DNA of 64,000 nt from Skermanella mucosa (GTDB taxonomy: Bacteria > Pseudomonadota > Alphaproteobacteria > Azospirillales > Azospirillaceae): NCBI RefSeq assembly GCF_016765655.2, contig NZ_CP086106.1, positions 342,001 to 406,000 on the forward strand. The letters run 5' to 3'. The notes under the pieces are model-generated. The model ran no database searches and was not told the DNA's origin. It saw only the letters and a program-made list of their open reading frames with translations. This document shows, piece by piece, positions 17,030 through 29,638 of this stretch (positions are counted from its first letter, which is position 1; every line of letters begins with the position of its first letter). A program made the translations under genes and the position numbers.

Positions 17030-18997
17030 TCAGGCCGCGCGCATGTCCCGGATGAAGTCGTCGACATGGCTGCGCAGCGCATCCGTCTGGCCTGCCAGGG
17101 CGGCCACGTCGACCCGTCCGTCTTCCGCCAGCCCGCTGGCTTCCCGGGCGTTGCCCAGGGTGCCGCCGGCCTGTTCCGTGACCACGCGGGTGCCGTCCTT
17201 CACCTGGGTCACGCTGCGGGCGATCTCGCGGGTGCTCTCCTCCTGCCGGTCGACCGCCGCGGCGATCGACGCGACGATCGCCGCGATGCGCCGGATCGTA
17301 CCGCCGATTCCGCCGATGGCTCCCGCCGCCTCGCCGGCGACCTGCTGAAGGGCCGCGATCTGGAGGGAGATGTCCTCCGTGGCCTTGGCGGTCTGGTTGG
17401 CCAGGTTCTTGACCTCCGACGCGACGACGGCGAAGCCCTTGCCCGCTTCGCCGGCCCGGGCCGCCTCGATGGTCGCGTTCAACGCCAGGAGATTGGTCTG
17501 CGCGGCGATCGAGCTGATCAGGGCGACCACCTCGCCGATCCGGTCGGCGGCGTCGGCGAGGCCGGCGACCGTCGTGTTGGTCCGCTCGGCCTCCTCGACC
17601 GAGTCCCGGGCGATGGCCGAGGATTCCGAAACCTGCCGGACGATGTCCTGGATCGAGGTGGACAGTTCCTCCGCCGCGGCGGCGACCGCCTCGACCCCGG
17701 AGGTCGACTGGACCGCCGCCGCCGCCGCGGTGGAGGCCGAGGCCGCCGTGCGGTCGGCGACGGCGCCCAGCCGGTCCGACCGCTCGCCGATCTGCCGGGC
17801 CGCGGCGGACAGCGCCGCCGAGACCGAGCTCATCGCCTGCTCGAAGTCGGCGATGCAGCGGTCGCGCCGTTCCATCCGGCGCTGCCTCCGTTCGGTCTGG
17901 AGGCGTTCGTCGGAGATCATACGGTCGATCCTCTCCCGGCTTTCGCGGAAAGTCTCGACCGCCCGGGCCATGGCCCCGATCTCATCCCGCCGGTTCCGGT
18001 AGCCGATCTCGACGTCGGTGCGGCCGTCGACCAGCAGGCCCATGGTCCGGGTCAGGCTGTTGATCGGCGAGACCAGCCGCCGGCCGACCAGCATCGCCGC
18101 CACGCCGGCCAGCGCCAGCATGCCGAGCCCGATGGCGACCGACTCGATGAGCGCGTTGCGCGACGCGGCGATCGCCGGACCCCGGTCGTGGGCAACCTCC
18201 ACCGCGCCGATCACCCGTCCCGAGTAGTCCCGGAGCGGTTCGGCGACCAGCGAATAAGGGATGTCCCCCCGGGAGCCCTGGGTCACCACCCGTTCGCCGA
18301 GCCCGGCGGCCCGCAGCGCCTGCTCGGGAGCCAGCGGTTCGGCGTCCCCGTAGGTCGCGGCCAAGCGCTTCAACCCCTCCGGCGTGTTCACGAAGACGGC
18401 GTAATGGATGTCCGGCGCCGCGGCGCGCTTCAGCAGGGCGTCGTCCAGGAAGGTGCCGGCCTCGATCGACCCGACATGGTTGCCGTCCGAGTCGAGGACC
18501 GGCACCACGCCGCGGATCGCCAGGCCGAAGACGCCGCCTTCCAGTCCGCGCAACGGTTTGCGGGAGCGGTTGACCTCCACCAGCATCGGACGGATCGCGG
18601 TCAGGTCGTCCCCCCATTTTTCGGGCTGGTTGACCCGCAGCAGGGATTTGACGTCAGACGTATGCACATGCATCTGGCTGATGCCCGTGGCCGCGCGGTT
18701 CGCTTCGAACGGGGCCTTAAGGAGCGCCAGCAGGCCGTCATGGTCGCGGCCGCGGACGAGGCGGCCCACTTCGGCCATCCGGGAAAGATACGAGACGAGG
18801 GTCTCGCTTTCCTCCGCCCGGTAGTCGAGGGTGGTGACGAAGGTGCGGTACGCGGTCTCCAGCCTCTCGCCGTCCTCCGTCTCGATCATGCGGTCGAGAC
18901 GGAGGAACGTGGCGGCGGTCAGCGCCGCGGCGACGAAGGCGGCGATGCAGATGGCGAGCCCGAGCACCCGCGAACCGATCGATCCCAGCATGTCCAT
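17030..18997 (-). CDS. Methyl-accepting chemotaxis protein with periplasmic cache domain
   Basis: A 655-residue chemoreceptor. A first membrane helix (about residues 8-30) is followed by a large periplasmic region of the cache type, with [20 protein letters not shown] and a [18 protein letters not shown] strand pair typical of dCACHE_3-like sensors. A second helix (about 285-305), HAMP and the methyl-accepting signalling domain come next, with the invariant hairpin tip region [30 protein letters not shown]. The C terminus has no CheR-binding pentapeptide. ATG 18997 is used; the frame extends 23 residues upstream. No che genes are in the window. Confidence 0.93.
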   Translation of the reverse strand: MDMLGSIGSRVLGLAICIAAFVAAALTAATFLRLDRMIETEDGERLETAYRTFVTTLDYRAEESETLVSYLSRMAEVGRLVRGRDHDGLLALLKAPFEANRAATGISQMHVHTSDVKSLLRVNQPEKWGDDLTAIRPMLVEVNRSRKPLRGLEGGVFGLAIRGVVPVLDSDGNHVGSIEAGTFLDDALLKRAAAPDIHYAVFVNTPEGLKRLAATYGDAEPLAPEQALRAAGLGERVVTQGSRGDIPYSLVAEPLRDYSGRVIGAVEVAHDRGPAIAASRNALIESVAIGLGMLALAGVAAMLVGRRLVSPINSLTRTMGLLVDGRTDVEIGYRNRRDEIGAMARAVETFRESRERIDRMISDERLQTERRQRRMERRDRCIADFEQAMSSVSAALSAAARQIGERSDRLGAVADRTAASASTAAAAAVQSTSGVEAVAAAAEELSTSIQDIVRQVSESSAIARDSVEEAERTNTTVAGLADAADRIGEVVALISSIAAQTNLLALNATIEAARAGEAGKGFAVVASEVKNLANQTAKATEDISLQIAALQQVAGEAAGAIGGIGGTIRRIAAIVASIAAAVDRQEESTREIARSVTQVKDGTRVVTEQAGGTLGNAREASGLAEDGRVDVAALAGQTDALRSHVDDFIRDMRAA

Positions 18998-19066
18998 ATT
19001 CCGCACGAGTTGGTGGTTGCGGCGCACCATGCCCGAAAAACATTGCGATATGGCCAGCTGCGACAA

Positions 19067-19398
19067 TTCTTCGCTGCGCCGAGGTGGCCGGCCGTTCGGT
19101 TCGACCGGATGTGGATGATCGCGCGAGTGTCTTCCCTGTAATCGGCATTGCTGTTTGATGAAAAAACTGAGTAATTCGCCAGTCTATCGCAGTGAGAATG
19201 CTTTGTTAAAAATCAAAGAAGATCAGATTCGGTTGTTTTGTAGAAGAATCCCGGCGTCAGCCTCGGGCCCCTCGAGCGCTGAACGGTTTCCCGGTGCCGG
19301 GAACGGCATCGAGCACGGAGCGCGGTCCTGGCAACGCGGCGGCGCGTCCCTATCTTGATGACGCAGGTTCAAGCGCCATCAAGATAGGAACTCCCTCA
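19067..19398. other. Gene-free stretch upstream of the FkbM methyltransferase
   Basis: About 330 bp with no supported gene. It includes a locally AT-rich part (about 19145-19245) that could hold promoters for the divergent chemoreceptor and methyltransferase genes, and a perfect 12-bp inverted repeat at 19349-19388 listed separately. Confidence 0.6.
19349..19388. promoter_or_regulatory. Perfect 12-bp inverted repeat over the FkbM ribosome-binding region
   Basis: CCTATCTTGATG at 19349-19360 and CATCAAGATAGG at 19377-19388 are exact inverse copies around 16 bases. The right arm carries the AGGA that would serve as ribosome-binding site for the TTG start at 19399. It may be a protein operator or an mRNA hairpin controlling translation. 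Confidence 0.6.
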
Positions 19399-20169
19399 TT
19401 GACACTCCTGCCGAGTTCCTTGTCCAAAGCCTATGGCGTCGTCCGCTCGGCGCTGATCTACCGGGCCAATCCCCTGAGGCGGCGGCGGTCCAGGGCGTTC
19501 TACGGCCGTTTCCTCGGTCCCGGCGACCTCGCCTTCGACGTCGGGGCGCATCTGGGCGACCGGGTCCGGGCCTGGCGCGACCTGGGCGCCCGGGTCGTGG
19601 CGGTCGAGCCGCAACCCCATCTGGCCGCGGTGCTCGGCAGACTCCACGGCCGCGATCCTTCGGTGACGCTGGTTCCCGCCGCCCTGGGTGCTGCGCCGGG
19701 CAGCGCCGAGCTGCTGGTCAACCGGCGCAATCCCACCCTGTCCACCCTGTCGGCGGAGTGGGCCGCCCAGGTGGCGGCGTCGAAGCGCTTTCCCGGCGAG
19801 CGCTGGGAGGAGCGGGTCACGGTCGAGATTATGACCCTGGACGCGCTGATCGAGGCGCACGGCGTGCCGCGATTCTGCAAGATCGACGTGGAGGGCTTCG
19901 AGCGGGCGGTGCTCGACGGGCTGTCCCGTCCGATCGAGTGCCTGTCGTTCGAGTTCATTCCCGAAACGCCCGAACGGGCGCTGGCCTGCCTGGAGCGGCT
20001 GGCGGACCTGGGGCCGCACCGCTACAACGTGGCGCTCGGCGAGGAGCGGCGCCTGCTGTTCGGGGACTGGCTCGACCAGGACGCCGTCGTGGAATGGCTG
20101 AGGTCCCGCCGCCCGGCCGACGGCTCCGGTGACATCTATGCCCGGCATGTTCCTTTTCGATCATCCTGA
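19399..20169 (+). CDS. FkbM-family SAM-dependent methyltransferase
   Basis: A 256-residue methyltransferase. SAM-binding motif I is FDVGAHLGDR and the acidic residue after strand 2 is in VVAVEPQP. The FkbM signature CKIDVEGFERAVLDGL is in the C-terminal half. FkbM enzymes O-methylate sugars or small-molecule hydroxyls; the substrate is not identifiable here. I favour the TTG start at 19399, because an ATG at 19294 would add 35 low-complexity residues and read through a perfect inverted repeat. No polysaccharide genes adjoin. The gene ends just before the glycerol operon control region. Confidence 0.85.
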   Translation: MTLLPSSLSKAYGVVRSALIYRANPLRRRRSRAFYGRFLGPGDLAFDVGAHLGDRVRAWRDLGARVVAVEPQPHLAAVLGRLHGRDPSVTLVPAALGAAPGSAELLVNRRNPTLSTLSAEWAAQVAASKRFPGERWEERVTVEIMTLDALIEAHGVPRFCKIDVEGFERAVLDGLSRPIECLSFEFIPETPERALACLERLADLGPHRYNVALGEERRLLFGDWLDQDAVVEWLRSRRPADGSGDIYARHVPFRSS

Positions 20170-20176
20170 CCGGAAT

Positions 20177-20197
20177 TATGTTCGTTTAAGAACAATC
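20177..20197. promoter_or_regulatory. GlpR-like operator 1
   Basis: TTATGTTCG-TTTAA-GAACAAT closely matches the DeoR-family GlpR operator (TATGTTCG ... CGAACATA) with near-dyad symmetry. It is about 190 bp upstream of the glycerol ABC operon, as expected for glycerol-3-phosphate-relieved repression. The glpR gene itself is outside the window. Confidence 0.6.
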
Positions 20198-20207
20198 TGA
20201 ACCCGAA

Positions 20208-20226
20208 ATTTTCGTTTGCAAAAACA
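20208..20226. promoter_or_regulatory. GlpR-like operator 2 (half-conserved)
   Basis: AATTTTCGTTTGCAAAAAC repeats the TTCGTTT core of operator 1 exactly 30 bp downstream, about three helical turns, so both sites face the same side. The left half is good and the right half is poor. Confidence 0.45.
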
Positions 20227-20385
20227 CGGGCAGTCCGCATAACCTCCCTGTATCAAATCATAAGAACTCTCCGCACCGGCGCCGCGCCGGGCTCTGAAGG
20301 GAGAGGATCGGGGAGGATGGCTGACCATGTGCCGTGACGGGTGCGTTCCGGTTTTCCGTGCCTGCAACGACCGGACCTGGCGCCG

Positions 20386-21486
20386 ATGACGCTGGTGCTC
20401 GACCGGATTTCCCGTGTCGTCGGCGGTGAGACTCACCTTCACGACCTGTCGCTCACGCTCGCGCCGGGGTCCCTCAACGTTCTGTTCGGGCCGACCCTCG
20501 CCGGCAAGACCTCGCTGATGCGCCTGATGGCCGGGCTCGACCGACCGAGCGGCGGGCGCATCACCTGGCAGGGCAGGGACGTGACCGGCCGGTCGGTGCG
20601 GACCCGCGACGTGGCGATGGTCTACCAGCAGTTCGTCAACTATCCCTCCTTCACCGTCTACGACAACATCGCCTCCCCGCTGAAGCTGGCCGGCCTGCCC
20701 AAGGCGGAGGTCGACCGCAAGGTGCGGGAGACGGCGGCGATCATGCATATCGACGGGCTGCTGGGCCGCCTGCCGGCCGAGCTGAGCGGCGGCCAGCAGC
20801 AGCGCACCGCGATCGCTCGCGCGCTGGTCAAGGAGGCGGGGCTGCTGCTGCTGGACGAGCCCCTGGTCAACCTGGACTACAAGCTGCGGGAGGAGCTGCG
20901 CACCGAGATGCGCGAGATCTTCAAGCGCCGACGCTCGATCGTCGTCTATGCCACCACGGAGCCGCTGGAGGCGCTGATGCTCGGCGGCACCATCGCCGTG
21001 CTGCACGAGGGCCGGCTGATCCAGGCCGGGCCAACGGTCGAGGTCTATCACAACCCGGCGTCGCTCCAGGTCGGGCAGGTGTTCAGCGATCCGCCGCTGA
21101 ACCAGGTGGACGGCGTGGTGGACGGGACGGGCGTGCTGCTGGCCGACGGCATCCGGGTGCCGGCGGCGGGCCATCTGGCCGACCTGCCCCATGGCCGCTA
21201 CCGGTTCGGCGTGCGGGCCAACCACCTCTCGGTGTTCCGGGAGCACGAGGACGACATCCCGGTCCCTGGCTTGGTCGAACTGGCCGAGATCAGCGGGTCG
21301 GAGACTTTCATCCACGTCCACGGCCGGGGTTTCGCCTGGGTCGTGCAGCAGGAGGGGGTGCATAGCCTGGGGCTGGGCGAGCAGGTCACCGCCTGGGTCG
21401 ATGCCCGCCGGCTGTTCGCCTTCGGGGCCGACGGGCGACTGGTCGCGGCACCGCCGCGGCCCCGGCTGGGCATGGCGGCGGAATAG
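20386..21486 (+). CDS. glpS: Glycerol ABC transporter ATP-binding protein GlpS
   Basis: A 366-residue ABC ATPase, one of two different ATPases in the rhizobial-type glycerol importer. Walker A GPTLAGKT is at residues 35-42, the signature LSGGQQQR at 133-140 and Walker B LLLLDE at 153-158. The switch-loop histidine (VTHD in most members) is replaced: the sequence reads YATTEP, with Thr191 in its place. A C-terminal OB-type regulatory domain follows. ATG 20386 is chosen from family alignment; the frame opens at a GTG at 20341. First gene of a six-gene operon behind tandem GlpR-like sites. Confidence 0.9.
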   Translation: MTLVLDRISRVVGGETHLHDLSLTLAPGSLNVLFGPTLAGKTSLMRLMAGLDRPSGGRITWQGRDVTGRSVRTRDVAMVYQQFVNYPSFTVYDNIASPLKLAGLPKAEVDRKVRETAAIMHIDGLLGRLPAELSGGQQQRTAIARALVKEAGLLLLDEPLVNLDYKLREELRTEMREIFKRRRSIVVYATTEPLEALMLGGTIAVLHEGRLIQAGPTVEVYHNPASLQVGQVFSDPPLNQVDGVVDGTGVLLADGIRVPAAGHLADLPHGRYRFGVRANHLSVFREHEDDIPVPGLVELAEISGSETFIHVHGRGFAWVVQQEGVHSLGLGEQVTAWVDARRLFAFGADGRLVAAPPRPRLGMAAE

Positions 21487-21505
21487 GGCGGAGGGGAGAA
21501 GACCC

Positions 21506-22591
<1,086 letters not shown>

Positions 22592-22607
22592 AGGGAGAAG
22601 CGCCGCG

Positions 22608-24310
<1,703 letters not shown>

Positions 24311-24323
24311 GGAGGCGGCGCCC

Positions 24324-24614
24324 ATGGATTTCGCCCTGGAACTGGAATGGATGGCCTGGACCGGCCCCACCGCGGCCTTCTTCGCCGGCATCGCGCTGAT
24401 CCTGGCGGGCATGACGGCGTGGCAGGCGGTCTCCCCCTCGGTCGAGCGGCGGGGCCTCCTGCCGATGCCGACGACGCGCGGCGACCGGCTGTTCATCGGC
24501 CTGCTGGGCAGCGCCTATATCCATCTCGCGGTCATCGGCTTCACCGACCTGAACCTGTGGATCGCGTTCGGCCTGTCGCTGCTTTGGATGGCGGCGGTCA
24601 TGAGGTTCGGATGA
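24324..24614 (+). CDS. glpU: DUF2160 small membrane protein GlpU
   Basis: A 96-residue protein with three predicted membrane segments (about residues 12-32, 55-72 and 75-93), of the DUF2160 family. It occurs almost only in this type of glycerol ABC operon between permease and binding-protein genes, where it is named GlpU. Its role is unknown; an accessory membrane subunit is likely. A GGAGG Shine-Dalgarno precedes the ATG. Length and position are normal for the family. Confidence 0.88.
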   Translation: MDFALELEWMAWTGPTAAFFAGIALILAGMTAWQAVSPSVERRGLLPMPTTRGDRLFIGLLGSAYIHLAVIGFTDLNLWIAFGLSLLWMAAVMRFG

Positions 24615-24690
24615 ACCCCCGCCCCGGCACGGCCCCCGGGAGCAGGGCCTTATCGTAACGACAACAACCAGAAACGGTTCGGAGGAAACG

Positions 24691-26439
<1,749 letters not shown>

Positions 26440-26489
26440 TACCCGGCGAGGTTTCCGCCTGACCTGACACCATGCCGCATGGCGTCGGG

Positions 26490-26522
26490 GGCGGGCATCG
26501 GGTCACGTGCCCGGTGCCCGCC
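26490..26522. terminator. Hairpin after glpV
   Basis: GGCGGGCA-T-CGGG pairs with CCCG-G-TGCCCGCC (13 pairs counting one G-U) around a 7-base loop, 50 bases after the glpV stop. There is no clear T-run. It probably marks the end of the glycerol operon. Confidence 0.5.
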
Positions 26523-26546
26523 TCCTGCCATGGTATTCGTTCCCCG

Positions 26547-27680
26547 ATGTCCGCTCCGCACGACGCGCTGTTCCACGCCCTGATCGACGACCCGCGCCGT
26601 GCCGACATCCTGATCCGCGATTATCTTCCCGCCGACATCGTGAGCCGGCTGGCGGACGAGCCGCCGATCCTGCTCGACGGCAGCTTCGTCGATCCGGAGC
26701 TGAACCCCACCCGGAGCGACCGGCTATTCGGCCTGTCGCTTCGCGATGCCGGTACCTTGCTGCTCCACGCCCTGGTCGAGCACAAGAGCTCGCCTTTCCC
26801 GTGGACCCCGGTGCAGGTGCAGGGCTACCGGGTCGAGATCTGGCGTCGCCTGGGGACGATCGGACCCGATGGAAAGCTTCGGTTGCCGCCGATCATCACC
26901 ATCGTCTTCTACCACGGCCGGCGGCCCTGGACGGTGCCGACGTCGATCTCCGGCTGCGTGGATGCCGACGAGGACCTACGCCGGCTGGCGGGCGAGGCGA
27001 GCTATCTGCTGTGCGACCTGGGGCCTGTTCCGGACGCGGAACTGTCTTCGGACGGCGAGGTCCGGGCGGGGCTGCGGACCCTGAAGCATGCCTCCCGCTC
27101 CGGCGATCCGGAAGCCCTGCCGGCAGCCGTCCTCGCCGACCTGAGGGACGGGACGTTCTTTGAGGAACAGGTCATCCGATATATCATCCGGGCGTTTCCA
27201 TCCGTCACGGTCGATCTGCTGACCAGGGTGGCGCGCAGGGTCAGGCCGGATCGGGAGGGGAACTTGATATCGCTCGCTGCAAAGGAATGGCTCAGCCAGG
27301 GCAGGACCGAAGGCTTGGCGGAAGGGCTGGCGAAAGGCCGCGAGGAGGGTTTGCTGCAAGGCGTCGCCAAAGGCAAGGCGGATGCCATACTGTTCTATCT
27401 GGAGTCGCAGTTCGGGACGATCCCTCCCGATCTGGAGGCCCGGGTACGCCGAACCGCTCCGGAGGCAATGGACGCGCTGTTCCGCAAGGCCATGGGCGCC
27501 GCATCGCTTGATGACGTCTTTTCCGCCGGCAAGCGCCGCCGGGCCTATCGCGGTAACGTGATGCGGCGCTCCGGCATCCGTCCCCTACCGCGCGGCGCCT
27601 TTCCGGCCCAGCGCGAGGAGCAGTCCGCCGGCGACCAGGCCCCAGAAGGCGGAGCCGATCCCGAAGAAGCCGACGCCTGA
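26547..27680 (+). CDS. Rpn-family recombination-promoting nuclease (extended C terminus)
   Basis: A 377-residue PD-(D/E)XK nuclease of the Rpn/YhgA type (transposase_31 fold). Catalytic residues are D58 (TRSDRL) and E78-x-K80 (VEHKS). The repetitive EGLAEGLAKGREEGLLQGVAKGKAD segment lies at about residues 255-280. Family similarity ends near SLDDVFSAGKRRR; the remaining roughly 45 residues have unusual composition and the last 96 bp overlap the 3' end of benE on the other strand. The natural stop may have been lost by frameshift or mutation. Start at ATG 26547 by family alignment. Only weakly similar to the Rpn gene at 3.3 kb. Confidence 0.8.
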   Translation: MSAPHDALFHALIDDPRRADILIRDYLPADIVSRLADEPPILLDGSFVDPELNPTRSDRLFGLSLRDAGTLLLHALVEHKSSPFPWTPVQVQGYRVEIWRRLGTIGPDGKLRLPPIITIVFYHGRRPWTVPTSISGCVDADEDLRRLAGEASYLLCDLGPVPDAELSSDGEVRAGLRTLKHASRSGDPEALPAAVLADLRDGTFFEEQVIRYIIRAFPSVTVDLLTRVARRVRPDREGNLISLAAKEWLSQGRTEGLAEGLAKGREEGLLQGVAKGKADAILFYLESQFGTIPPDLEARVRRTAPEAMDALFRKAMGAASLDDVFSAGKRRRAYRGNVMRRSGIRPLPRGAFPAQREEQSAGDQAPEGGADPEEADA

Positions 27681-28763
27681 CGCCGTCGTGACGAAAGTCA
27701 CGACCGCGGGCAGGCGCTCGTCTTCGCGGCCGAGCGCGCCGGCCAGGGCGCCCGCGAGGCTGGAGAGCAGGGCGAGGCCGGCGACGGCCTGGATCAGCAG
27801 GGGTGGCGAAGCCGCGATGAAGGAGGCGGCGAAGCCGGCGAACAGGCCCAGCAGGACATAGGCGACCCCGGCCGCGACGGGCGCGAGATAGCGGCGCGCC
27901 GGGTCGGGGTGGGCCTCCGGTCCGGCGCAGAGCGCCGCGGTGATGGCGGCCAGGTTCACCGCGTGGCCGCCGAACAGGGCCGAGGCGGCGCTGAACAGCC
28001 CGGTCGAGACGAAGACCGGGGCGACCTCCGGCTGGTAGCCGTTGCCCCGCAATACCGCGAGGCCCGGCACGTTCTGTGAGGCCATGGTGACGATGAACAG
28101 GGGCACCGCGATGCTCACCACCGCGGGCAGGGTGAGTTCCGGCATCACGAACACCGGGTTCGGCCAGATGTCGGCCAGCGCCCCCTCGGGTATCGGGGTG
28201 GCGAACAGGATGATCAGCACGGTCACCAGCACGGCCAACGGCACCGCGTAGAGCCGGGCGAAGCGCCAGCCCAGCGCCCAGGTGACGACGATCGGGAGCG
28301 CCAGTTCCGGCAGGGCGCCGACCGCCCTGACCGGCGCCAGGCAGAGATCGAGCAGCACGCCGGCCAGCATCGCGCTCGCCAAGCCCATGGGAATGGCGAC
28401 GACGGCGCGGCCGAAGGGCCGCCACAGGCCGGCGGCGACCACCAGGGCCGCCGCGACGATGAAGGCGCCGACCGCCGCGGGAAATCCGCCCTCCGGCACG
28501 CCGGTGGCGATCAGCAGCGCGGCGCCCGGCGTCGACCATGCGATGCTGATCGGCTGGCGGGTGGCAATGCTGTGGGCAGCACCCAGCAACCCGGTCACGA
28601 GGCACAGCGCCAGCAGGCCGGACGCGGCCTGGGCGGGAGAGGCGCCGACCCCGGCCAAGCCCTGGAGGACGATCGGGAAGGCGCTTCCGAACCCGACCAG
28701 GGCGGCGAGGAAGCCGGCGGTCACGGGCTGAAGCAGGGTCCGGGGTGCGGTATCCTTCCGCAT
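27585..28763 (-). CDS. benE: BenE-family benzoate/proton symporter
   Basis: A 392-residue permease with about 12 membrane helices. Family segments seen are GFLAALVGFGSAFPIVLQGL near the start, ISIAWSTPGAALL, a VTMASQNVPGLAVLRGNGYQP loop and FGGHAVNLAAITAALCAGPEAHPDP. BenE homologues import aromatic acids such as benzoate, but no ring-degradation genes adjoin, so the substrate is open. It is divergent from a GntR/FCD regulator, with a palindromic operator between them, and is probably controlled by it. Its 3' end overlaps the Rpn gene by 96 bp. Confidence 0.9.
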   Translation of the reverse strand: MRKDTAPRTLLQPVTAGFLAALVGFGSAFPIVLQGLAGVGASPAQAASGLLALCLVTGLLGAAHSIATRQPISIAWSTPGAALLIATGVPEGGFPAAVGAFIVAAALVVAAGLWRPFGRAVVAIPMGLASAMLAGVLLDLCLAPVRAVGALPELALPIVVTWALGWRFARLYAVPLAVLVTVLIILFATPIPEGALADIWPNPVFVMPELTLPAVVSIAVPLFIVTMASQNVPGLAVLRGNGYQPEVAPVFVSTGLFSAASALFGGHAVNLAAITAALCAGPEAHPDPARRYLAPVAAGVAYVLLGLFAGFAASFIAASPPLLIQAVAGLALLSSLAGALAGALGREDERLPAVVTFVTTASGVGFFGIGSAFWGLVAGGLLLALGRKGAAR

Positions 28764-28780
28764 GTTGGCTGTCCTTGTCG

Positions 28781-28822
28781 GTCTGGTCCGGGCCGGTATG
28801 ATCCGGGGCCGTCTGATCCGGG
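28781..28822. repeat. Three 15-bp tandem repeats in the benE leader
   Basis: The decamer TCTGGTCCGG / TATGATCCGG / TCTGATCCGG recurs at 28782, 28797 and 28812, exactly 15 bp apart, each followed by G-rich sequence. It lies between benE and the GntR operator and could be a second regulator site or a replication-slippage repeat. Confidence 0.55.
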
Positions 28823-28854
28823 TTGCGGTTCCGTGCGGGCAAGCCTACATGAAA

Positions 28855-28866
28855 ATTGGATCCAAT
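28855..28866. promoter_or_regulatory. Palindromic GntR/FadR-type operator
   Basis: ATTGGATCCAAT is a perfect 12-bp palindrome, 17 bp before the ATG of the GntR regulator and 91 bp upstream of benE. FCD-type GntR regulators bind palindromes of this T-T-G/C-A-A form. It is the likely site of autoregulation and benE control. Confidence 0.65.
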
Positions 28867-28883
28867 CAACAGGTGGATATCGG

Positions 28884-29579
28884 ATGACCATGAACCGCCC
28901 TCCCGCTTCGGCCGGATTGGCCGCGCTGATCGCCGAGGCGCCGCCGCGCCATCGCACCGCGACGGAGTTTGTCGAGGCGACACTGCGCACGGCCATCCTC
29001 ACCGGAAGGCTGGCGGGAGGCACGCCCCTCCGGCAGGAGGACCTGGCGGATGCCTTCCAGGTCAGCCGGATGCCGGTGCGCGAGGCCCTGCGCCAGCTCG
29101 AAGCCCAGGCGCTGGTCGATTTCGTGCCCCACCGGGGCGCCGTGGTGACGGAGATCTCCGCCGCGGACGCGGCGGACACCTATGCGATCCGGCTGGCGCT
29201 GGAGCCGGCGGCGCTGGCGTTGTCGATCCCGAAGCTGGAGGAGGAGGATTTCGGCCGGGCCGCCGACCTGATCGCGGACATGGACAGCGAGGCCGACCCG
29301 TCCCGCATGGGCGAACTGAACCGGCGCTTCCACATGTCGCTCTATGTCCGCGCCGGGCATCCCAAGCTGCTGGCGCTGGTCGAGGCGCAGCTCGCCTCGT
29401 TCGACCGGTACCTGCGCTTCCACCTCGCCGCCAAGGGACCGGAGCACATGTCCCAGGAGGACCACCGCGCCATGCTGGAGGCCGCCAGGGAGCGCGACGC
29501 GGCCCGGGCCACGGCGGTGCTGAAGCGGCATATCGGGACGGCGGCGGAGACGATCGCCCGGTTCTTCGCGGAGCGCTGA
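28884..29579 (+). CDS. GntR-family regulator, FadR/FCD subfamily
   Basis: A 231-residue regulator. The winged helix-turn-helix is at about residues 26-88 (LRQEDLADAFQVSRMPVREALRQLE) and the all-helical FCD effector domain at about 95-225. The FCD metal ligands are visible: D99-type acidic residue in ADTYAIR, H149 region in NRRFHMSLY, and H-x-A in EDHRAML. Ligands of this subfamily are usually carboxylates. It is divergent from benE and should sense the BenE substrate or a metabolite of it. ATG 28884 is chosen; the frame reaches upstream through benE as an artefact. Confidence 0.92.
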   Translation: MTMNRPPASAGLAALIAEAPPRHRTATEFVEATLRTAILTGRLAGGTPLRQEDLADAFQVSRMPVREALRQLEAQALVDFVPHRGAVVTEISAADAADTYAIRLALEPAALALSIPKLEEEDFGRAADLIADMDSEADPSRMGELNRRFHMSLYVRAGHPKLLALVEAQLASFDRYLRFHLAAKGPEHMSQEDHRAMLEAARERDAARATAVLKRHIGTAAETIARFFAER

Positions 29580-29600
29580 AGCGGGCTCTCCCGCCGGGCC

Positions 29601-29638
29601 GGGCTTACTGGGCCGGGTTTATTGGGCCGGGCTTACTT
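29601..29638. repeat. 14-bp tandem repeat across the kinase stop codon
   Basis: GGGCTTACTGGGCC, GGGTTTATTGGGCC and a partial third copy run head to tail at 29601, 29615 and 29629. The TTA at 29619-29621 in the middle copy is the stop codon of the kinase on the minus strand. As 14 is not a multiple of three, copy-number change would alter the C terminus. Confidence 0.75.

Noticed and set aside
28797-28833. TGATCC motifs upstream of benE as a second RpoE promoter
   Set aside because: No TAAGA-like element occurs 18 bases downstream; the motif belongs to a 15-bp tandem repeat.
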